This document shows, in pieces, positions 6,958-16,000 of a stretch of DNA of 50,131 nt. Each line of letters starts with the position of its first letter. The stretch's first letter is position 1. The notes under the pieces are model-generated. The model did not search any database and was not told the DNA's origin. It saw only the letters and a program-made list of their open reading frames with translations. Both the position numbers and the translations under genes were made by a program. Source of the DNA: Proteobacteria bacterium UBA1844 (GTDB lineage Bacteria; Pseudomonadota; Gammaproteobacteria; Steroidobacterales; Woeseiaceae); the NCBI GenBank assembly GCA_002338615.1, contig DDIS01000040.1:1-50131 (forward strand), given 5' to 3'.

Positions 6958-9250
6958 CGCGGAGAATTTCCTCCGCGAATTTCATCCCGGGGGAAGCTGG
7001 ACACTTACCTGTATCGAACCAGACACGAAGGTCATCGACGCCTGCACCTTTGATGATATCGAGCCTATGCGTTCATGGATTGAGCGCTGGAACGGTACTC
7101 GCAATATCTACTTCAGCGTCAATCCGACTACACGTCCGCTGTCGAAAAAGCCTGCGCGCAAAGACATCAAGGAAGTCGCATACCTGCACGTCGACGTTGA
7201 CCCACGTGTCGGCGAGGACCTCGGCGAGGAACAGGCACGAATCAAAGCCCTGGTAACCACCGACCTGCCCGACGGCGTTCCTCCCCCGACGTTTGTCGTA
7301 TTGAGTGGCGGTGGTTACCAGGCATTCTGGAAGCTCAAGGAGCCCATCGCCGTCGACGGCGACATCGACAAAGCTGAGGATGCGAAGCTCTACAACGTGG
7401 CCCTCGAGCGCGCGTTCGGGGCCGATTCGTGCCACAACGTCGATCGAATCATGCGGGTACCAGGCACTTGGAACTTGCCTGATGCTAAGAAGCTCGCAAA
7501 GGGCCGCGTCAAGGTCGAAGCGAGGGTTGAGCTGAGCGAGCCTGGGCGGGAATACGACCTGACCTGTTTCGAAAAGGCCGAGCCGGGTGCGCGCGTCACT
7601 GTCCGTCAAAGCCCGATAGCGATCTCGGCAGCAACGGACGCGACGCTGGCGTCTGTCGACGATCTGGACCAATGGGGCGTGCCGGATCGAGTCAAGGCGA
7701 TCATCGTCGACGGCTCAGACCCTGACAGCCCGAAGGTGGGCGACAACTCGCGCAGTGTCTGGCTATGGGACGTGTGCTGTAACCTGGCGAGATGCAACGT
7801 TCCCGACGAAATCATCTTTGCTGTGATCACTGACAATGACTTCGCCATCAGCGAAAGCGTCCTCGAGAAGGGACGCCGCTGGCGCGAATACGCACTGCGA
7901 ACTGTAGATCGAGCGATTGACGAGGCCGTTGACCCTGTGCTGCGCGAGCTCAATGACAGGTACATGGTCATCAAGAACCTCGGCGGCAGATGTCGCGTGG
8001 TTCACGAGGTCGATGACCTGGGCCGGCGCAAACTCGTGAAGCAGTCGTTCGAGGATTTTCGGAACGCATACCTGAATAAGCGAATTCAGACCGGGACCGA
8101 CAGGCAAGGCAATCCGACGTATACGGCGACGGGGAAGTGGTGGCTCGAGCACTCCAGAAGGCGCGAGTTCGAGCGCATCGAGTTCAAGCCTGAGCAAGAC
8201 GTGAACAATGACGTCTTCAACCTGTGGCGAGGTTTCGCGGTCGAATCAGCGCCGGGCGAGTGCGAGCTGCTGCTTGCGCACGTCAGGGATAACATCTGCG
8301 GCGGCGATGCCGACCTCTATCGCTACGTCGTATCGTGGATGGCGAGGGCTGTCCAGCAGCCTGGCGTGCCAGCTGAGACGGCAATTGTTCTACGTGGCGG
8401 GCAGGGCGTCGGCAAGAGTTTCTTCGCGAAGACGTTCGGCCACCTGTTTGGTCAGCATTACCTGCACATTTCGAATGCTGGCCACGTTGTCGGCAATTTC
8501 AATGCGCACCTGCGCGATTGTGTGCTGCTGTTCGGCGATGAGGCCTTCTACGCGGGCGACAAGCGTCACGAATCGCAGCTGAAGACCCTGGTCACGGAGT
8601 ACACTTTGATGATCGAGGGCAAAGGCATCGACGCTGAGTCCTCGGCCTCGTGTCTGCACATTATCCTCGCCAGCAATAAGAAATGGGTCGTGCCCGCCGA
8701 CGCCGATGATCGACGCTTCCTCGTGCTCGACGTCGGGGATGGCCAGAAACAGAACTTGACGTATTTCAAGGCAATTCAGGATCAGCTCGATGACGGCGGC
8801 TACGAGGCGCTGCTTCATTACCTACAGGCGTTCGATATTTCAACGTTCGATCACCGGACGATCCCGGACACTGCGGCTAAACGGGACCAGAAGCTGCGCA
8901 GCCTGGACGTCTATCAGCAAATCATTTTCGAGATGCTGGAAGAGGGCGATTCGCGCTCGGCCTGCGAGGATGGCGACGGTCACTGGGTACGGGGACCTGA
9001 CCTGGTGCGGCATATGAGGGGGCGCTCCGCTGAAACCAGCATCGGGCGCATCCTGCTCGCCATCAGCGAGCGAAAGGGGAAGCGCATGGTCAATGAGCAC
9101 GGCGAGATGAAACAGCGCTGGTGCTACCTGCTGAAGCCGCTCAGCACGGCCAGGGAGGCGTTCGAGGAACACGTCGGATTCGAGATCGACTGGTCAGACT
9201 GCCAGGGCTGGGACGAGCTTCACCAGGAGCAGGACAACATGCCCTTTTGA
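6947..9250 (+). CDS. Primase-helicase replication protein of the island
   Basis: A 767-residue two-part replication protein. The N-terminal region (about 30-210) resembles archaeo-eukaryotic-type (RepB/PrimPol) primases. It has LHVDVDP (metal-binding DxD), LSGGGYQAFWKL, and NVDRIMRVPGTWNLPDAKK (the D..R..PGT.N box). The C-terminal region (about 460-640) is a P4/DUF5906-type superfamily 3 helicase, with Walker A GGQGVGKSFF, Walker B VLLFGDEAF and a sensor-like ILASNKKW followed by DDRRFLVLDV. It should prime and unwind DNA at the element's origin after excision. The start is GTG (6947) or the adjacent ATG (6950). A cluster of short repeats immediately downstream is the likely origin. Confidence 0.88.
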   Translation: MMSSAENFLREFHPGGSWTLTCIEPDTKVIDACTFDDIEPMRSWIERWNGTRNIYFSVNPTTRPLSKKPARKDIKEVAYLHVDVDPRVGEDLGEEQARIKALVTTDLPDGVPPPTFVVLSGGGYQAFWKLKEPIAVDGDIDKAEDAKLYNVALERAFGADSCHNVDRIMRVPGTWNLPDAKKLAKGRVKVEARVELSEPGREYDLTCFEKAEPGARVTVRQSPIAISAATDATLASVDDLDQWGVPDRVKAIIVDGSDPDSPKVGDNSRSVWLWDVCCNLARCNVPDEIIFAVITDNDFAISESVLEKGRRWREYALRTVDRAIDEAVDPVLRELNDRYMVIKNLGGRCRVVHEVDDLGRRKLVKQSFEDFRNAYLNKRIQTGTDRQGNPTYTATGKWWLEHSRRREFERIEFKPEQDVNNDVFNLWRGFAVESAPGECELLLAHVRDNICGGDADLYRYVVSWMARAVQQPGVPAETAIVLRGGQGVGKSFFAKTFGHLFGQHYLHISNAGHVVGNFNAHLRDCVLLFGDEAFYAGDKRHESQLKTLVTEYTLMIEGKGIDAESSASCLHIILASNKKWVVPADADDRRFLVLDVGDGQKQNLTYFKAIQDQLDDGGYEALLHYLQAFDISTFDHRTIPDTAAKRDQKLRSLDVYQQIIFEMLEEGDSRSACEDGDGHWVRGPDLVRHMRGRSAETSIGRILLAISERKGKRMVNEHGEMKQRWCYLLKPLSTAREAFEEHVGFEIDWSDCQGWDELHQEQDNMPF

Positions 9251-9273
9251 AGTTCCAACCTGGTCGGATTGCA

Positions 9274-9528
9274 TATCCAACGTCAGCCTGCAGCAAGGCA
9301 CTGAATCAGCAGCAGGTATCCAACAAATCCGACCTATCCAGCTTTTTGCTCAGATCCTGAGAGCCAGGGTGGCGGCTGCAAGGACGGGCGTGCAATTCTA
9401 TTGCCTCTACCTCTCTTCCAGGTTGGATAGGTTGGAAGGTTGGATACAGTCAGCAACCGCAACGCTTGGGCGAATCCGACCTGTATCCGACCTATCCGAC
9501 GGCTGACAAAAAAGTGTGCAAAGTGTGC
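9274..9528. repeat. Iteron-like repeat cluster, candidate replication origin
   Basis: The 342-base gap after the primase-helicase holds no gene but many copies of an 8-base word. TATCCAAC occurs at 9274 and 9317, and its inverse GTTGGATA at 9422 and 9439. AATCCGAC occurs at 9326 and 9473, and TATCCGAC at 9484 and 9493. A tandem AAAGTGTGC pair lies at 9511 and 9520. Clustered direct and inverted copies next to the initiator gene are what an iteron origin of a P4-like element would look like. Function is inferred. Confidence 0.6.
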
Positions 9529-9592
9529 AAACTACCGGCCTAGTGGGGCTGTTCCGTATACTCAGATTGCTCGACTGTTTCGTTCATGAGCC

Positions 9593-9997
9593 ATGACTGC
9601 AAGAGACGTCAAATTTGAAGGGCTGACGCCAGATGAAATTCTCGATCTGGATGTTGCCGACGTTGATGAACTCGTTTTCAACGGCGAGGCCGTCGTAGTG
9701 AACATCGGTTCCGCTCAAATACTTGGGCAATTCTCCTTGCAGGGCGACGTCATGGTGATCGAACTGGCTCAAATCGATGGTGGTGGCGAAGGCGTGCTGC
9801 CCGCTATCGGTTCGCTGGCAAGCAAACTGGCAAAGCAACGAGATATTCGAGAGATTGAGTGGCAGGTGCACGCGGTAACGTGTGCTCAGCCGAACTTGAA
9901 GCTTCGCCAAATGCTGGTCCGGCGCGGATTCGAGATTCGCAAAGTGGACGGTGTTGGCGAGGTCTACCACCAGGTATTGACCGTAACTGGCAGCTGA
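9593..9997 (+). CDS. GNAT-like protein of unknown substrate
   Basis: A 134-residue protein. The segment MVIELAQIDGGGEGVLPAIG, followed by IEWQVHAVTCAQPNLKLRQML and VRRGFEI, resembles the cofactor-binding half of GNAT acyltransferases (beta4 strand, glycine-rich loop, then N..L and GF near the end). The N-terminal half is shortened relative to typical GNATs. The gene lies 2 bases before the next gene and so forms an operon with it. No Shine-Dalgarno sequence is visible, and the start is the first ATG that keeps the conserved region. It could instead be a non-catalytic relative. Confidence 0.55.
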   Translation: MTARDVKFEGLTPDEILDLDVADVDELVFNGEAVVVNIGSAQILGQFSLQGDVMVIELAQIDGGGEGVLPAIGSLASKLAKQRDIREIEWQVHAVTCAQPNLKLRQMLVRRGFEIRKVDGVGEVYHQVLTVTGS

Positions 9998-9999
9998 CA

Positions 10000-10350
10000 A
10001 TGAGCAACTTCCTGCAGATTATTTTTCCTTACCAGTTCGAAGGTGCCTGGGTATTCGACGACGAGGACAAAGACCTCGACAAGGAGCCCTTCGTTTTCGG
10101 TGCCGACACGATAATTGACCAGATGGTCGTCGACATTCAGGGAGCCGAGAACGGTTTCAAACTGCTCTTTTCGCATGCCCCTTTCCCCGGCTTCCAGGTG
10201 CATGGCGAGTGGGTTCGCGAGGAAATGGAGGGCAACTGGTACCGGGTGTCAGACTTCGATATCGAAGGTTGGCTTTGCCCTGCATTGCTGAAGTACTTCG
10301 ACAGTCCGCCGAAGGACATCTACGCGAAGGCAGAGCCCAAGAGAGGCTAA
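10000..10350 (+). CDS. DUF6717-like protein
   Basis: A 116-residue protein with the pattern WVFDDEDKDLDKEPFVFGAD, then GFKLLFSHAPFPGFQ, GNWYRVSDFDIEGWLCPALL and a final KYF..PPK.IY.KAE. This matches the small DUF6717 family, of unknown function. The ATG at 10000 is chosen because the frame upstream of it overlaps the GNAT-like gene and has no conserved content. It is two bases downstream of the GNAT-like stop, so probably translationally coupled. It converges with the SEC-C protein gene across 138 bases. Confidence 0.65.
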   Translation: MSNFLQIIFPYQFEGAWVFDDEDKDLDKEPFVFGADTIIDQMVVDIQGAENGFKLLFSHAPFPGFQVHGEWVREEMEGNWYRVSDFDIEGWLCPALLKYFDSPPKDIYAKAEPKRG

Positions 10351-10488
10351 TCCGCTCGCTGGTGAACCACAATCACCTGGCACCAGGCGCAAAAATGGCT
10401 CCGGCTCAGCAACTTATTTCGCTCCTGCTATTAATTAAGTCGTAAAAAAGTCGCTTTTAGTGGCCAAAAAGCTCACAGGAATCGCCCG

Positions 10489-12702
10489 CTAGTGGCTCTT
10501 GTGTAGGCAGCACTTCTTGTATTTCTTCCCGCTTCCGCACGGGCATTTCTCGTTGCGACCGATTTTTCTGCCGGTCCTCTCCAGGGTCCGAAAATTCATC
10601 GGCTTCCCTGGGCGGAGGATCTGGGGTTTCTTCAGATCTTGAGTCGCTTTGTCCAGGTCATCCGACTGCTCCCATGGGAATTGGAGGCCCATCGCGAATT
10701 TCAAACCAGAAGTCTTCGGTTCAATAATCACCCCAAACCAGGCTTCTGCTTTTTGATCGTACTTCCTAACTTGGCAGTGCCTATCTAATCTCTCCGTAGC
10801 GGTGACGACGTCATCGCTATTGCAGTGGATAGTTAAGCCAACCCTGCCTTTTTCTCCGACGCCGATGGAAAAGTCGTGATGGCCACCGTCTTTCAAATGC
10901 GAATCGACAATAACGGCAATTCCGTCGTTGATGCGCTCAATTGTCTCGCCGCTCATTTCTAGCAGAAGAAAGCCCAAATCAATGGAGCCTGGGTGCTCAA
11001 TGTGCTCGATTTCTTGGACAATCTTTCCAAATGTTGTGTCTGCATACTTCGTAAGTATGCCATCCGGCGTCGGTGTTCCAGGTGCATTGTCTCGCCGCGT
11101 CAACATGGCTAGATCAAGATCGGCACAAATGTCGTCTCCGAGATGCATGAGTGAGATTTCAGGATCCACCCAGAGGTTTTGCTTGAGATGATACGAAAGG
11201 CAAGTCAACTCGTGACTGACCATGATCGACTCTGTGTATTGGACTCTTCGATTGATGTAGCTCAGGAAATATAGTGGCGACTGAAGCATTTCGGTAAGCA
11301 CGTCCAATAGAAAAACGTCTATGACGAATGGCGACTTGATTCGATCGGACTCCTCAAACTTGAGGAACTGTCTTGCCTGAAAACTCAAAGCTGGATAGTG
11401 GTCGGATACGACACAAAATGGGTACACCTCCTTAAAATCACGGTCGATATCGATTTGATTTCCGTCGTGATCCTCGAGTCGATATGCGCTGTCCAGCAAG
11501 TACTCAGCACAAGATGCAGACTGATCATAGGCATCTTGAATGGCAGATTTGAAGTCGTCGCGTAAGGAATTGTCATTGCCCTTCCGCGCAGCGATGGTGA
11601 GGCGCTTCGATTTCGCCTGCAGGATGATTGCTCGATTTGCGAACACGACGAGGACGTCAATTTCGCCAACGCTATTGTTCTTCGAGTCGTATATTTCTAC
11701 GTTTTTGTAGACACGTTCCTTCCCGAAAACGAGCTGTAGCCTTTGCTCTGAAAATCGTTCTGCAAATGCACCCCTGTTCGCCATGGCTGTATCAACGTAG
11801 GCAGAGTCATCGATAAACCAAAAGAAGGGTGTCTCGTAGAATGCCTCGAGCAAGCTATAGTGCTGGAACAACAAGTATTCGTTTTCGTCGACGCGAACAA
11901 TTGGATACGCGTTCGTCGGATTGAAGTCGTCCAACGCCCCAAACTGCTCCATGTCAGCGTCGTTAGGGGCAACAAACGACTCAATCACGGAGTGAACAAC
12001 CGATTCGTCGACATTGGACGCGGATGCAATTTCCGCAGTTGAGAACTCAAAAGCCGGCAGAAACGTCCACTCGTCTGGGGATTTCTCCGCCATTGATGCC
12101 ATTAAGCTGTTGACCTTTTCGTTCTGGACTTGGCTGATAGCAGCAACTACGGTCACCGCGTCAGACACGGAGTAGCCGCGGTTCTCCTTAAACCAATCGT
12201 CATCGAGGGAGTATTTGTCTAGTGCCAGGTCTCGATACTGAAATTGATATGCACCTTCTCCGCCATAAAAAATGGCTTCTCTGAGCGCTGCGCCTGCTGT
12301 GAGCGGTTCCTGATCATCGCCCTTGGGATTCTGTGGATTGAAAGACTCAATGAGCGGCAGCATCATTGAGTTGTGGATTTCCTGTAGAAGGGCCTCGGCT
12401 CGATCTATGTGAGTTTGAACTACATCGGCCTGCGGAAGCGTAAGGTCGAGTTCGCCCTTCCGAGCGAGCCCAATCAGAGTGGATATCTCCGTTCTAATCA
12501 GTCGCGACATCGAAAACTGCTGAAGTACATCGTCAGTCTTGAGTTCGCCGTCAGCGTACATAATTGTGTTGTCACGAAAGCAGAAATACGCCAACGCATG
12601 GGCGAAACCTGGGGACTTACACAATTCCTCGAGCTCTTCGAAAATTTCCTGCTCTGTACGCGGCTTTTCGATATTTCCTCTCCCACTATTCTCGTTAACC
12701 AT
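10489..12702 (-). CDS. Large SEC-C protein with PD-(D/E)XK/NERD-like domain
   Basis: A 737-residue soluble protein. In the middle, about residues 330-400, VYKNVEIYDSKNNSVGEIDV and RAIILQAKSK give an E/D-x(12)-QxK arrangement (D349, Q362, K364). This is typical of nuclease-related (NERD/PD-(D/E)XK) folds with a Gln variant. The extreme C-terminus (about 715-732) is a SEC-C zinc motif, RNEKCPCGSGKKYKKCC, with ligands C720, C722, C731 and C732. The first 320 residues are helical and unassigned. Similar nuclease plus zinc-finger proteins occur on defence islands, so a phage- or DNA-targeting role is possible but unproven. The gene is single on the minus strand and divergent from the DUF5677-like gene. 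Confidence 0.75.
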   Translation of the reverse strand: MVNENSGRGNIEKPRTEQEIFEELEELCKSPGFAHALAYFCFRDNTIMYADGELKTDDVLQQFSMSRLIRTEISTLIGLARKGELDLTLPQADVVQTHIDRAEALLQEIHNSMMLPLIESFNPQNPKGDDQEPLTAGAALREAIFYGGEGAYQFQYRDLALDKYSLDDDWFKENRGYSVSDAVTVVAAISQVQNEKVNSLMASMAEKSPDEWTFLPAFEFSTAEIASASNVDESVVHSVIESFVAPNDADMEQFGALDDFNPTNAYPIVRVDENEYLLFQHYSLLEAFYETPFFWFIDDSAYVDTAMANRGAFAERFSEQRLQLVFGKERVYKNVEIYDSKNNSVGEIDVLVVFANRAIILQAKSKRLTIAARKGNDNSLRDDFKSAIQDAYDQSASCAEYLLDSAYRLEDHDGNQIDIDRDFKEVYPFCVVSDHYPALSFQARQFLKFEESDRIKSPFVIDVFLLDVLTEMLQSPLYFLSYINRRVQYTESIMVSHELTCLSYHLKQNLWVDPEISLMHLGDDICADLDLAMLTRRDNAPGTPTPDGILTKYADTTFGKIVQEIEHIEHPGSIDLGFLLLEMSGETIERINDGIAVIVDSHLKDGGHHDFSIGVGEKGRVGLTIHCNSDDVVTATERLDRHCQVRKYDQKAEAWFGVIIEPKTSGLKFAMGLQFPWEQSDDLDKATQDLKKPQILRPGKPMNFRTLERTGRKIGRNEKCPCGSGKKYKKCCLHKSH

Positions 12703-12832
12703 CGACTAGTTTCTCGGACACTGGGCAGCGCCTAGAAGTCAATGTGCTCTATTCTACGCCAGTGGAAGTAGCCGTGGCGTCGATCACAACACTCGCGAAC
12801 GATCCCTATTTCTGCCGGCTATAATCGGCCAC

Positions 12833-13633
12833 ATGAGCCTAGCTAGCGACATGATCGAGCTGTTGCGCGCAAGCGTGAAAGTCGGGCATCGATTTATCCA
12901 GCACGTCAAAGTGACTCCCCGCACAAAGACGCAAAAGCGGATGAGTATGACGATGTATAACAACTTGGTTCAGAAGGGCGACAGCCTGCTCGCTCTAGTC
13001 GACGCTGAGAAGGCCGTCGGTATGGAATTGATAGCTCGTTCCGCGTTCGAAAACTACATTGATCTGATCAACCTATTTCGCCACCGTCCGCAATATTTAC
13101 AGTACGTACTCTATATGTCGTCTGTTCAGCAAGTTCGCGGAATTGAGCGGATGCTCGAAAATAGGGAGTCGCCGTTTTCGACGTCGATTATCAGCAAGAT
13201 GCCCGGCGAACTCGGGATTACGATCGAGCAGGCTCTGGAAATGACCAAAGAAGAAAGGGCGCAGTATCGATCAAAGTTGTCGCGAGTCTATACAGATGGA
13301 AACAAGCCGATCTCGGAGCCGAGGTCGCGAGTAAACACAAGCGTCTGGTTCAGGAGTGAGCTTGCTGGCCGCCTTGATCTGTATGAGTCAATGTTCCGGC
13401 TCTTCTCCAGATCAACTCATTCCGACGTGATGGCCATGCTGAAAGGCGTTGTAAAGGAGTGGGAGTTTGTGTGGCCACCAGAGCAGCCAGAACCATCTAC
13501 TTTGGCGGTCGATGCGTTAACGATGATGATTCACGAGACTTCGGAGATATTGGTTCGAAAATTGCGGAAACCATTTCCGGCGGTCAAGAAAATGGTTCAG
13601 GAACGGCGCCGAATTCATACGATCTGGAGCTAA
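12833..13633 (+). CDS. DUF5677-like helical protein
   Basis: A 266-residue, probably all-helical protein. The stretch AVGMELIARSAFENYIDLINLFRHRP resembles the conserved helix of DUF5677-type proteins, thought to be related to HEPN folds. Later segments include RLDLYESMFRLFSRSTHSDVMAMLKGV. The C-terminus is strongly basic (LRKPFPAVKKMVQERRR), which may mean nucleic-acid contact. There is no signal peptide, membrane helix or recognisable catalytic motif. It is convergent with the integrase gene (15-base gap) and divergent from the SEC-C gene. The family call is tentative. Confidence 0.5.
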   Translation: MSLASDMIELLRASVKVGHRFIQHVKVTPRTKTQKRMSMTMYNNLVQKGDSLLALVDAEKAVGMELIARSAFENYIDLINLFRHRPQYLQYVLYMSSVQQVRGIERMLENRESPFSTSIISKMPGELGITIEQALEMTKEERAQYRSKLSRVYTDGNKPISEPRSRVNTSVWFRSELAGRLDLYESMFRLFSRSTHSDVMAMLKGVVKEWEFVWPPEQPEPSTLAVDALTMMIHETSEILVRKLRKPFPAVKKMVQERRRIHTIWS

Positions 13634-13648
13634 CAAGAGAACCTTCGA

Positions 13649-14779
13649 TCACACGTCCTGGAGTGCCGCGCTGATCCGTTCCTGCTCAGACACTAGGGTA
13701 TCGAGAAGAATCGATCGCTGCCCCGCATAGCCATGCGTGACGTCGGTCAACTTGTGGTTGACAAGCATCTTCAGGAAAAGATCGTCGACGTGAATCTTCT
13801 TCGCGATAGCTTGGTATACGTTGCGAAACTTGCCGACAGGCACCGGCATCGACGGCACCCGATAGTCACGGCCTTGCTTGACTCCAGGAAATACCCAATC
13901 GTCATCGAAACGGGCTCGCTCGAGATACTCGACGGCTGGAGTCGATAGAATGTACTCAAAGGAACGGCCATTCTTCGTCTTTTCGATGAAAGCTGTACGG
14001 CGTTCAAGGTCGACGTTCTGCCAGCGTAGCTGTGAGATCTCAATCGGGCGGCCGCCCGTGAGCAGTATCACTGCCGACAGCGATTTCACGATCGGATTGT
14101 CGATCTTCGCGTGAGCTTCCCAGATCCGCGGCAATACTTCGTCGCCCACTTGGTAACGGCTTTCCTTATTGAAGCGCACAAGCGCTGTCGGTGGCATCTC
14201 AGGCAGACCGTCGAAGCTCTTGCGGGCGTGATTGTAGACAGCACGTAGGGCCTGGAACGCGCGATTGGCCTGATACGGGCCACGCCGCTTGGTCTCCTCG
14301 GCGTGCCGAGCAGCAACCAGTTTTCGCGCGGCTGCGGTCTCGCTCAGATTCCTTAGCGGTACGTCCATGTAGTCAGTGAGCACGTTCTTCAATGACTTTC
14401 GATAAGAACGATGAGTCTCAATCGAGAGATCGCGGGTCGCCAGGTAGTGCTCCCAGGCTTCGCCTAGCGTGACGTCGTGCTGGTCCTCGCCACTGTCGAA
14501 GAATTCGCCTGCTTTGATCTTGGCGATGAGTAGCCGCGCCTGGTTACGCGCATCGTCTACGCCAATCAATTGCACGTCTTCGATCCTGCGGCGAATGGTC
14601 TTTCGTCGTCCAAGTGGATCTTTGCAGTCGGCCTGGCAGTAATAGGCCGAACAAGTGGTGCCATCGAGTCGATAGAAACCTCGTAGCCTGGTGTCACGTG
14701 TGATGACCTGTTTGCCTGGCGGCACGAACGCCGCATTTCGACTGTTTTCGTTTGTGAGCAGTTGCCGTAGGGCGCCCAT
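13649..14779 (-). CDS. Tyrosine recombinase (island integrase), apparently lacking HxxR box
   Basis: A 376-residue integrase with an N-terminal arm-binding region, a SAM-like core-binding domain (about 105-200, ATRDLSIETHRSYRKSLKNVL) and a catalytic domain. Visible catalytic elements are the first Arg (LLTGGRPIEISQLRW), the beta-hairpin Lys (FIEKTKNGR) and the C-terminal His and Tyr (VNHKLTDVTHGYAG). The HxxR box expected between YQAIAKKI and HVDDLFLKMLVNH is absent. The two segments are joined directly, as if some 20 residues had been deleted in frame. The second Arg is essential in the family, so activity is doubtful. It lies near attR, transcribed away from it. Confidence 0.85.
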   Translation of the reverse strand: MGALRQLLTNENSRNAAFVPPGKQVITRDTRLRGFYRLDGTTCSAYYCQADCKDPLGRRKTIRRRIEDVQLIGVDDARNQARLLIAKIKAGEFFDSGEDQHDVTLGEAWEHYLATRDLSIETHRSYRKSLKNVLTDYMDVPLRNLSETAAARKLVAARHAEETKRRGPYQANRAFQALRAVYNHARKSFDGLPEMPPTALVRFNKESRYQVGDEVLPRIWEAHAKIDNPIVKSLSAVILLTGGRPIEISQLRWQNVDLERRTAFIEKTKNGRSFEYILSTPAVEYLERARFDDDWVFPGVKQGRDYRVPSMPVPVGKFRNVYQAIAKKIHVDDLFLKMLVNHKLTDVTHGYAGQRSILLDTLVSEQERISAALQDV

Positions 14780-14785
14780 AAGTTA

Positions 14786-14904
14786 GTCTCCTCGGGTGAG
14801 TTTCCACTGGCATTAATGCCTCGGTACAACCCGAAGATAACTAGAAACTAAGGGAAAACAGACGCTTGGGTGCGAATTAGTGAATTTGAGGATATGTAGA
14901 GATA
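14786..14904. repeat. Integrase-upstream repeat, copy A
   Basis: A 119-base segment directly upstream of the integrase start. It aligns without gaps to 16931-17049, with about 16 differences counted by eye. It contains the palindromic word GGCATTAATGCC and the run CAACCCGAAGATAACTAG. It likely includes the integrase promoter and arm-type sites. Weak similarity extends a few codons into the integrase gene. Confidence 0.85.
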
Positions 14905-14962
14905 CACTATTGATGCTTCATCGGCAGTCATCAGCGCTTGGAAGACGACCTAGAGGACTCAA

Positions 14963-15814
14963 GTGAAGAGATTTCGTGTCTTCAACATGGACTTCGACGC
15001 TCGCGTGAATACGCTGATTATGGACATAAAAGAGGACTGGAAGCCTGAGATAAAGAATCAATGGGAAGAGAACCAAAGGTCAATTGAGCAGGGTTTAATT
15101 GAGGAATTTGGGAGTTCTCATTTCGAAATCAAGCGCCAGAATTTCGTCGATCTCGGCGACAAGCCAATGTCAATTCTTGCGTTCCACAATCGATTTTTTC
15201 AGCAAATTCGTCATGCGTTTGTCGTGGGAGCCTATTACCCAGCTCTCACGAGCGCGTGTGCGCTCGGAGAGAGAATCCTTAACTATTTGGTTCTTATTCT
15301 GCGGGAAGACTACCGAGGAACCGACAGTTACAAGCATGTATATCGAAAGCAGTCCTTCGATGACTGGGATCGCGCTATTGACACTCTCGAGTCTTGGGAT
15401 GTTCTTCTACCAAGCGTTTGCGAGGCATTTCGTAACCTCAAAGGCAGTCGAAACCGAGCAATCCATTTTCGGCCCGAAGTAGACCGAGAAGATCGGGCAC
15501 TTGCCCTCGAGGCAATTCGGAGTCTGCGAACAATTATCTCTGATCAGTTTGGCGGATTCGGTTTGGCTCCATGGTTTATTCCTAATACGCCCGGAGAAAC
15601 GTTCATCAAGCGAGAATGCGAAGAACTGCCATTTATTAAACGGGTTTACTTGCCGAACTCTTTACAAGTTGGGCCGCGGCACCGGATTACTCAGATGGTT
15701 CCGCAGATTCTCGTGGACGACGATTTCGAGTACGAGAGCCGAGAGGTAACCGACGACGAGTTTCGACAGCTTCGCGAGGATTACAAGCACGAATCTGTTC
15801 AAGTGTCAGATTGA
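14963..15814 (+). CDS. HEPN-like protein, island cargo
   Basis: A 283-residue soluble protein of unknown function. A helical core (about 75-190) contains FVVGAYYPALTSACALGERILNYL and then FRNLKGSRNRAIHF. The latter gives R163-x4-H168, the pattern of HEPN ribonuclease active sites. The N-terminus is charged and coiled-coil-like (KEDWKPEIKNQWEENQRSI). The C-terminal 80 residues are acidic and unassigned. The start is GTG with TAGAGGA 8 bases before it. Together with the following nuclease-like gene it is bracketed by the two repeat copies, and its lower GC content by eye suggests separate origin. The HEPN assignment is tentative. Confidence 0.55.
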   Translation: MKRFRVFNMDFDARVNTLIMDIKEDWKPEIKNQWEENQRSIEQGLIEEFGSSHFEIKRQNFVDLGDKPMSILAFHNRFFQQIRHAFVVGAYYPALTSACALGERILNYLVLILREDYRGTDSYKHVYRKQSFDDWDRAIDTLESWDVLLPSVCEAFRNLKGSRNRAIHFRPEVDREDRALALEAIRSLRTIISDQFGGFGLAPWFIPNTPGETFIKRECEELPFIKRVYLPNSLQVGPRHRITQMVPQILVDDDFEYESREVTDDEFRQLREDYKHESVQVSD

Positions 15815-16000
15815 TGTCACTCCGTGACCTTGCTCCGAGCTTTTCAGCGATCCGTCCTTAAGTTCCACGTGTCTTGCATCGCTGCGGTCTCGTCGCGTAC
15901 ATCGTTCTCTTGATATGATTGCTCGGAGCTGCACTAGATATCAGCGCACGTAAGGTCCAGCAAGTCACATGTAACTTCCGAGCACGAATAGAGCAGGTAC

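Noticed and set aside
13649..14779. Integrase HxxR box hidden in another frame
   Set aside because: No extra bases or alternative-frame HxxR were found between the two conserved segments, so an in-frame loss is simpler than a frameshift.
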